Shown here in pieces: positions 59,775 through 64,000 of a stretch of DNA of 64,000 nucleotides (position 1 is its first letter; every line of letters starts with the position of its first letter). Under the pieces are notes generated by a model, which saw only the letters and a program-made list of their open reading frames with translations, did no database searches and had not been told where the DNA came from. The position numbers and the translations under genes are program-made. This DNA comes from Amycolatopsis oliviviridis (lineage in GTDB: Bacteria > Actinomycetota > Actinomycetes > Mycobacteriales > Pseudonocardiaceae): the NCBI RefSeq assembly GCF_014654365.1, contig NZ_BNAY01000007.1, positions 468,559-532,558 of the forward strand, in the 5' to 3' direction.

Positions 59775-60338
59775 TCAGGTCGTGCGGTCCTCCAGCGCGT
59801 CCCGGATCTTGTCGATGAACGCCGTCCCCGGCGCCAGGATCCGGTTGGCGGGCGGGTGGTCGGGAGCGGCGGGATGCGGCCGGGTCGGCGCGATCTCCTT
59901 GGCCCGCAACACCTTCTCGCCCAACTCCCGCAGGTCTTCCGGCGAACAGGCCGCCTGCAGCTTCGGCAGCAGGTCGCTCTCTTCCTCTTCGATGTGATGC
60001 CGGACGTCCTCGATCAGCTTGCCGACCAGCTCGTCGAACCGTTCGTCCTTCGGCTCCAGGCCGATGAGGTCCTTCATCACCCGCTCGGCTTCGGCGTGTT
60101 CTTCGAGCTCGTGGCCGACGACGTCGTCGCCGTTCGCGATGTGCTTCCGCGCGGCGGGATACATGTGCTGTTCCTCCGCGACCGAATGCCGGACCAGTTC
60201 CGCGATCACGTGGTCCGCGAGGTCTTTGCGATGCCGGTCACCGCCCTTGCCGGACTCGAGCTCCTTGAAGATCCGTTCGAAGGCCCGGTGATCTTCGGTG
60301 ATCACCGAGACGAGGTCGTGTTTCGTGGTGGTGGTCAT
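59775..60338 (-). CDS. Hemerythrin HHE-domain protein
   Basis: A 187-residue protein with a hemerythrin four-helix bundle (about 5-140). Diiron ligands lie in ITEDHRAFERIF, HSVAEEQHMYP, ELEEHAEAERV and DVRHHIEEEESDLLP. The C-terminal 45 residues are Pro-rich. Such proteins bind oxygen or take part in iron and stress responses. AGGAG lies five bases before the ATG at 60338. A weak GATT-N14-GGGTAC box is at 60380-60403. Confidence 0.87.
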   Translation of the reverse strand: MTTTTKHDLVSVITEDHRAFERIFKELESGKGGDRHRKDLADHVIAELVRHSVAEEQHMYPAARKHIANGDDVVGHELEEHAEAERVMKDLIGLEPKDERFDELVGKLIEDVRHHIEEEESDLLPKLQAACSPEDLRELGEKVLRAKEIAPTRPHPAAPDHPPANRILAPGTAFIDKIRDALEDRTT

Positions 60339-60401
60339 GGACAACTCCTGTCCGTGGTCGTCAGTTCGGCAACCCACGGGTACCCGCCGTTCGCGGTTCA
60401 A

Positions 60402-61079
60402 TCACCCGGATTCGTCGGTTGCCTGATGCGGCGCGCCGACGGGTTTGGACTCCGGGGAACCGCGCTGACGCAGGTACACGCTGAACACCGCCATCGAACC
60501 GATGGCGAGGAATTCCGACTGCCAGTTCTGGAGTGTGCGGTTCCAGAAATCCGAGGACGCCAGATAGCCGAACCACGACACCGGATCGCCGAATTCGGCG
60601 AGCTGCTCGGCGTTGTAGGCGCTCATCCCGGCGACGGATTGGGCGAGCCAGGAAAGCAGGAAGAGGCCCAGCATCACCAGGCCGAGTGACACCGAGAAGA
60701 GCCCTGTCCGCCAGCCACCCGCACGGACCCACTTCGGCGAGTCTGCCGTCTTGTGCTGTCCGACCTGCTGTTCTTCGTCCGTTTCCAGGCCTGCTCGGCC
60801 GGCGGGTTTCGATTCGGGTGAACCCCGTTGCAAAAGCCACACGGTCGCGAACACGTACAGGAAGAACTGGAGGTATTCCGACTGCCAGTTTTCGGCGACG
60901 TCGACGGCGAAAGTCGCGGACGTCACGTAGTCGAACAGGCCGACGGGTTCGGCGGCGTGGCTGAGCCGCCCGTCGTTGTAGTCGGCCAGGCCGGCCAGCG
61001 CCTGCCCCGCGAGACTCAGCAGGAACAGCAGCCCGAAGACCAGCGAGAGCGCGTTGTCACGAAGAAAGCGCCGCATCAT
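60402..61079 (-). CDS. DUF6766-like membrane protein with internal repeat
   Basis: A 225-residue membrane protein built as two similar halves. Each half has a hydrophobic helix, an Ala/Tyr-Asn segment (LADYNDGRLS / MSAYNAEQLAEF), then NWQSEYLQFF / NWQSEFLAIG and ends with QRGSPESKPAG / QRGSPESKPVG. About four membrane segments in total. The two start codons ATGATG follow GAGGGG. It is downstream of the small peptide and lipoprotein genes on the same strand. Confidence 0.8.
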   Translation of the reverse strand: MMRRFLRDNALSLVFGLLFLLSLAGQALAGLADYNDGRLSHAAEPVGLFDYVTSATFAVDVAENWQSEYLQFFLYVFATVWLLQRGSPESKPAGRAGLETDEEQQVGQHKTADSPKWVRAGGWRTGLFSVSLGLVMLGLFLLSWLAQSVAGMSAYNAEQLAEFGDPVSWFGYLASSDFWNRTLQNWQSEFLAIGSMAVFSVYLRQRGSPESKPVGAPHQATDESG

Positions 61080-61087
61080 TCCGCCCC

Positions 61088-61177
61088 TCACCGGTGCAGC
61101 AGGCCCAGCAGGACGCAATAGCCGAGCACGGCCACCACGAAGACGAGGTAGACGGTGAACACCGGGCGCGCTCTCAT
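61088..61177 (-). CDS. 29-residue single-span membrane peptide
   Basis: MRARPVFTVYL, then a hydrophobic helix through LGYCVLLGLLHR. Its ATG overlaps the stop of the lipoprotein gene (ATGA), so it should be translated by coupling, and it ends eight bases before the DUF6766-like start. The arrangement, rather than the sequence, supports it as a real gene. Function unknown. Confidence 0.6.
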   Translation of the reverse strand: MRARPVFTVYLVFVVAVLGYCVLLGLLHR

Positions 61178-61554
61178 GGCCCGCCCACCAGGCAGTCGTA
61201 GACCTGTTCGTTGCGGTGGTGGCAGCCGGCGCCCGTGATCAGCCAGCCGCTGGAGGACTCGTGCAGGAAAAGGGTGTCGCGGGCGGTCTTCACCTGAGCT
61301 TCTTCGCTCCAGACCGAGGCCGCTTCCGGTGTTCCGCCTGGGACTTTCGCCGCCGCCAGACCACGTTCGCAGGTTTCCGGCGCCCAGGATTCCCGCGCCC
61401 GGGGCGCCAGCAAAGCGCATGCCGAACGGTGGTCACCCGACGCGACAGCGCCGAGGAACCGTCCGGCTGCCTCCTTCACCGGCTCTTGCCCGCTCGCTCC
61501 GGTACACCCGGCGAGCACCAGGCAAGCGCCGAACACCAGCGCCTTGACGATCAC
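61174..61554 (-). CDS. Small lipoprotein
   Basis: A 126-residue protein with a short signal peptide and lipobox LAGC (C17), so it should be anchored at the outer face of the membrane. The mature part resembles small SnoaL/NTF2-like folds (EPVKEAAGRFLGAVASGDHRSACALLAP at the start, C-terminal SGWLITGAGC) and has three or four cysteines. A stress-type promoter ends nine bases before the ATG; there is no ribosome-binding site in between. Confidence 0.8.
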   Translation of the reverse strand: MIVKALVFGACLVLAGCTGASGQEPVKEAAGRFLGAVASGDHRSACALLAPRARESWAPETCERGLAAAKVPGGTPEAASVWSEEAQVKTARDTLFLHESSSGWLITGAGCHHRNEQVYDCLVGGP

Positions 61555-61563
61555 GGACGGCGG

Positions 61564-61589
61564 ATACCCCGCCGTCCGGTCGCCTACAC
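61564..61589 (-). promoter_or_regulatory. SigB/SigF-type promoter of the lipoprotein operon
   Basis: On the minus strand: GTGT, 16 bases, GGGTAT, nine bases before the ATG. Confidence 0.58.
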
Positions 61590-61600
61590 TTCGCTGTCGA

Positions 61601-62212
61601 TCATGAGGCGGGGTACTGGTTTTCCCGCAGCAGTTTCGCCAGGTGGACGGCGTTGGCCGCCAGTGTCGAGTTGGTCGACTCGACCGCTTCGGGTGTTTCT
61701 TCCAGGTCGTTGTAGTCGCCGCCCTTCATCGCTTCGCCATTCCAGTAGGTTCCGCCCTGCGCGGGCACCGTGAACCCGGTGTCGTTGAGGGCCTGAAACA
61801 GGTCGGCGGTGATCTTGTGCGCGCCGTCCTCGTTGCCGACGACGGCGGTGACGCCGACCTTGCCGAACGTCGTGGGCCTGCCTTCATCGTCCGTTTCGGA
61901 CAGTTCGGCGTCGAGCCGTTCCAGGACGCGTTGCGCCACACTGGACATGTGGCCGACCCAGGTCGGCGTCGAGATCAGCAGGATGTCGGCGGCCTGGATC
62001 TTGCGGCGGATCTCGGGCCAGGCGTCGCCTTCGCCCATGTCCGCTTCCACACCCGGCTTGATGTCGTGGTCGACCACGCGCACGAGTTCACCGGTGGCGC
62101 CGTGTTCGGCCAGCTTGTCGAGAAGCTGCTGGGCGATCAGGGCGCTGCTCGACGGCGCGGGTGACGGTTTCAGCGAGCAGACCAGCGCGAGTGCCTTCAA
62201 GGGCTGGGTCAT
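61601..62212 (-). CDS. Flavodoxin-like NAD(P)H-dependent oxidoreductase
   Basis: A 203-residue flavodoxin-fold protein of the NADPH-dependent FMN reductase family: ALVCSLKPSPAPSSS (phosphate loop), ISTPTWVGHMSSVAQRVLERLD and GNEDGAHKI. It probably reduces FMN or quinones. The CAGGAGGACACG before the ATG is a strong ribosome-binding site and the promoter at 62239-62264 is of the stress type. Confidence 0.87.
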   Translation of the reverse strand: MTQPLKALALVCSLKPSPAPSSSALIAQQLLDKLAEHGATGELVRVVDHDIKPGVEADMGEGDAWPEIRRKIQAADILLISTPTWVGHMSSVAQRVLERLDAELSETDDEGRPTTFGKVGVTAVVGNEDGAHKITADLFQALNDTGFTVPAQGGTYWNGEAMKGGDYNDLEETPEAVESTNSTLAANAVHLAKLLRENQYPAS

Positions 62213-62238
62213 CGTGTCCTCCTGTCCATGCCCGCTGG

Positions 62239-62264
62239 CTACCCGGGCGATGATCGCCGGAAAC
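62239..62264 (-). promoter_or_regulatory. SigB/SigF-type promoter of the flavodoxin-like gene
   Basis: On the minus strand: GTTT, 16 bases, GGGTAG, 26 bases before the ATG. Confidence 0.62.
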
Positions 62265-62268
62265 CCGG

Positions 62269-63342
62269 CTACCAGACAAGAAGATCCACGACGTCCTCCG
62301 CACGTCGCCGCTTCTCGAATCGCGCCCGTTGACGGTCGGCGCCGCCGCCTCCGGTGACCAAGCGGGCGCAGCCGTCGCGCACGAAATCGAGGTCGCCGGT
62401 CTCTTCGAGGGCTCCGGCGGCGAAGGTGACGACGTCGTCGAGCACGTCGCTCGCCGGGGCGAGTTCGCCGGTCCGGAAATGTGGGCAGCGGCCGGAGAGT
62501 CCTTCCCGCGACGCGCGCCAGATCTGGGCCCGTAAGACCTCATTGGACAGGTTCGCGGCGCGCCCCTCCGCAGCGAGGATCGTGCCGACCAGCCCGCGGA
62601 TCAGCACCCCGAACAGGACCGCCTCGCCGGGAGTGGCCGCGACGTCGGCGAACCGGAACTCCACGGTCGGCTGGCCCTCGGAGAGCCTTACGTCCCAATA
62701 GACCATCGCGCGGTCGAGGATGGCGCCCGCGCGGAGCCAGGCGTCGACGATGCTTTCGTAGTGGTCCAGCGAGCCGAACCTCGGCGGCGAACCGGCCGAA
62801 GGCCAGCGGCTCCACTGCTGGTAGCGCCAGCTCGCGTACCCGGTGTCGTAGCCGTCGCAGATCGCGGAATTGGCGGTCACGGTCAGCAGCACGGGCAGGA
62901 ACGGCCGGACGTGGTCGATCACCCGGATCCCGGTCTCCCGGTCGGGGATGGCGATGTGGACGTGGCAGCCGCAGGTGTGCGACGTCCGCGCGGTCGCCCC
63001 GAAGTGCTCGGACATCCGTTCGTAGCGCGGATTCGGCGTGATGGCGGGCAGACTCGTCTCTGCCAGCGGCGCGCAGCCGCTGGGCAGCAGGCGGCAGTCC
63101 CGCCGGGCGGCGGTCCGGGCCAGTTCCGCCCGCAGCGTCGTCAGCTGACGCTCGGCCTCGTCGTGGGTCGTGCAGATGCCGGTGGCTGACTCGGCCTGGG
63201 ACCGGGTGAGTTCCTGCTGGAGTTCGCCTTCGTCCTCGTCCGCGGCCTCCACGACGGCGGCACCAGCCTGGGAAAGACGGCCGTCCCGGCCCACCACGAA
63301 GAACTCCTCCTCGACCCCGAAAGTGAGCACGTCGTCATTCAC
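62269..63342 (-). CDS. Carboxylate-amine ligase, YbdK/GCS2 family
   Basis: A 357-residue member of the glutamate-cysteine ligase 2 family: TFGVEEEFFVVG, ELTRSQAESATGICTT, TCGCHVHIAIPDRETGI, and VEFRFADVAATPGEAVL. YbdK has weak glutamate-cysteine ligase activity; the natural product is not known for most members. The GTG at 63342 lies eight bases after a stress-type -10, as in several neighbours, and is preferred to an upstream GTG at 63372. Confidence 0.85.
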   Translation of the reverse strand: MNDDVLTFGVEEEFFVVGRDGRLSQAGAAVVEAADEDEGELQQELTRSQAESATGICTTHDEAERQLTTLRAELARTAARRDCRLLPSGCAPLAETSLPAITPNPRYERMSEHFGATARTSHTCGCHVHIAIPDRETGIRVIDHVRPFLPVLLTVTANSAICDGYDTGYASWRYQQWSRWPSAGSPPRFGSLDHYESIVDAWLRAGAILDRAMVYWDVRLSEGQPTVEFRFADVAATPGEAVLFGVLIRGLVGTILAAEGRAANLSNEVLRAQIWRASREGLSGRCPHFRTGELAPASDVLDDVVTFAAGALEETGDLDFVRDGCARLVTGGGGADRQRARFEKRRRAEDVVDLLVW

Positions 63343-63550
63343 AACCGCGCATACCCCGGGCCTTCCCGGCACAAACGCGGTATCCGCAGGTCGCGGAGGT
63401 TCGAGTGCATGAACCTGACTCGAAGATCGTCGCCGCCGCGGCAGGGCGGGATTCGGTGACGAGCCGCCGGAACGCGTCGTAGTTCCCCGTTTCCAGCGCG
63501 TCGGTCAGCGCGGACGCGGCGGAATTCACCTCGTCCAAGTCTCCCCGCAC
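63335..63550 (-). CDS. Possible small protein overlapping the ligase start
   Basis: A 71-codon frame from GTG 63550. Its first half looks protein-like (NSAASALTDALETGNYDAFRRLVTES, an amphipathic helix pair); the second half, rich in Cys and Arg, covers the promoter of the next gene and looks non-coding. It ends eight bases inside the ligase gene. It may be a truncated or chance frame. Confidence 0.3.
   Translation of the reverse strand: MRGDLDEVNSAASALTDALETGNYDAFRRLVTESRPAAAATIFESGSCTRTSATCGYRVCAGKARGMRGCE
63351..63376 (-). promoter_or_regulatory. SigB/SigF-type promoter of the carboxylate-amine ligase gene
   Basis: On the minus strand: GTTT, 16 bases, GGGTAT, eight bases before the GTG start. 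Confidence 0.6.
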
Positions 63551-63891
63551 CGAGTACTCGTTCGATCGCCTGCGCGGACTGCTTGGACGAACCGGGCGAC
63601 CCGGGCCGCGGCCGGGGCGATGGTCTTGCCGCCGAGGTAGCAGACGACGATGAGGTCTTCGCCGGAGTGGTTTTCGATGGCGATCGCCCAGCCGTGGACT
63701 TCGTCCCAGAGCAGGGCTACGTCCCGGTCGGGGTGGCCGGGGAGCCTGCCGTCGAGGGCGATGTAGGCCGAGACGGGGCTGTCGTTGTCGACGGTGCAGG
63801 ATTCGAGACCGATCCCCAGGGCGTGGGTGACTTCGGCGAGGTAGTCCCAGAGGGCGGAGTGTCGGGCCGGCGCGGTGAGCGACGCGGTCAC
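63526..63891 (-). CDS. DUF6292 family protein
   Basis: A 121-residue cytoplasmic protein: LWDYLAEVTHALGIGLESCTVDNDSPVSAYIALDGRLP, then DVALLWDEVHGWAIAIE and a C-terminal helix VARFVQAVRAGD. The family is common in actinomycetes, often near regulators or small secreted-protein loci; its role is unknown. AAGGACATCCTGGTGACC precedes the start, a weak ribosome-binding site. Confidence 0.8.
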   Translation of the reverse strand: MTASLTAPARHSALWDYLAEVTHALGIGLESCTVDNDSPVSAYIALDGRLPGHPDRDVALLWDEVHGWAIAIENHSGEDLIVVCYLGGKTIAPAAARVARFVQAVRAGDRTSTRCGETWTR

Positions 63892-63917
63892 CAGGATGTC
63901 CTTTCTTCGACGACTGC

Positions 63918-63954
63918 CCGTGGTGGGACCGGTGATCGGCCGGTCCCACCACGG
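63918..63954. terminator. Perfect 15-bp hairpin terminator
   Basis: CCGTGGTGGGACCGG and its exact reverse complement flank a 7-base loop. It lies ten bases after the stop codon of the minus-strand gene entering from the right edge. Confidence 0.7.
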
Positions 63955-63963
63955 ACACGGCGC

Positions 63964-64000
63964 TCAGGCCTGGATTTCCTTGCGATCGGTCTCGGAGCCG
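63964..64000 (-). CDS. C-terminal end of a gene entering from the right edge
   Basis: Only the last 11-12 codons are inside the window, reading GSETDRKEIQA before a TGA. The perfect hairpin that follows supports this as a true gene end. Too little is present to identify it. Confidence 0.5.
   Translation of the reverse strand, partial: GSETDRKEIQA

Overview
The window is high-GC actinomycete DNA. GTG starts, leaderless-looking genes, many overlapping ATGA/GTGA junctions, BldM-type and SpoIIE-type regulators, rare TTA codons and DUF2637/DUF6292-type proteins point to the Pseudonocardiaceae, and an Amycolatopsis-like genome is the best guess from sequence alone. No rRNA, tRNA, CRISPR array or intact insertion sequence was seen. 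Genes run off both ends.

Layout. 1-2.6 kb: edge of an isoprenoid/carotenoid-type locus (polyprenyl diphosphate synthase, Rieske protein). 2.6-19.1 kb: a large glycan locus. It holds a six-gene minus-strand operon (carbamoyltransferase, gmhA, hldE-like, SDR, GT9, UDP-sugar dehydrogenase), a GT2 protein fused to a GmhB-like phosphatase next to a second GT9, an aldehyde dehydrogenase, a nucleotide-sugar epimerase/decarboxylase, a pyruvyl-transferase-like protein and four more glycosyltransferases. Together these look able to make and transfer an ADP-D,D-heptose-derived sugar plus UDP-uronate/pentose sugars. 19.1-23.5 kb: stress genes (CBS protein, STAS protein, manganese catalase, zinc alcohol dehydrogenase, DUF2945/DUF3140). 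23.5-24.2 kb: decayed mobile-element (DUF2637) DNA. 24.6-29.7 kb: a small candidate biosynthetic cluster, with a 48-residue peptide carrying a repeated GCISR motif, a PaaK-like adenylate-forming enzyme, an unknown protein, an MFS exporter and a Baeyer-Villiger-type monooxygenase. 29.9-38.8 kb: regulators (BldM-type, SpoIIE-type, IclR), a PadR-ABC exporter operon, an alpha/beta hydrolase and gene debris. 38.8-49.0 kb: stress enzymes (SDR, large catalase, FUSC-like membrane protein, NAD epimerase, PhoU) and an ECF41 sigma factor facing an oxidoreductase and a P450. 49.4-54.1 kb: SRPBCC protein, small secreted protein, a PfkB-SurE-MLLE-like operon, and an FAD monooxygenase divergent from its MarR regulator. 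54.1-64 kb: many small stress-type genes and broken paralogues.

Two threads tie the window together. First, about twenty genes are preceded by a GTTT/GTGT-N15/16-GGGTAA/T/G sequence, which matches the known promoter type of actinobacterial general-stress sigma factors (SigB/SigF family). Often the -10 box lies only 8-9 bases before the start codon. Both catalases, the CBS, DUF4383 and SRPBCC proteins, the lipoprotein, the flavodoxin-like protein, the carboxylate-amine ligase and, unexpectedly, the glycan operons share it. Second, the window is full of duplicated stress genes of which one copy is intact and the other is cut down by internal deletions: phoU, SRPBCC, DUF2945/DUF3140, a small membrane protein and probably a DUF2637 tail. 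A zinc alcohol dehydrogenase has been cut down in the same way.

The most unusual single items are a bacterial protein whose length is mostly a poly(A)-binding-protein-type MLLE (PABC) domain, encoded in an operon with PfkB and SurE, and the GCISR peptide cluster. All functional statements are read from sequence and family knowledge; no search was run.
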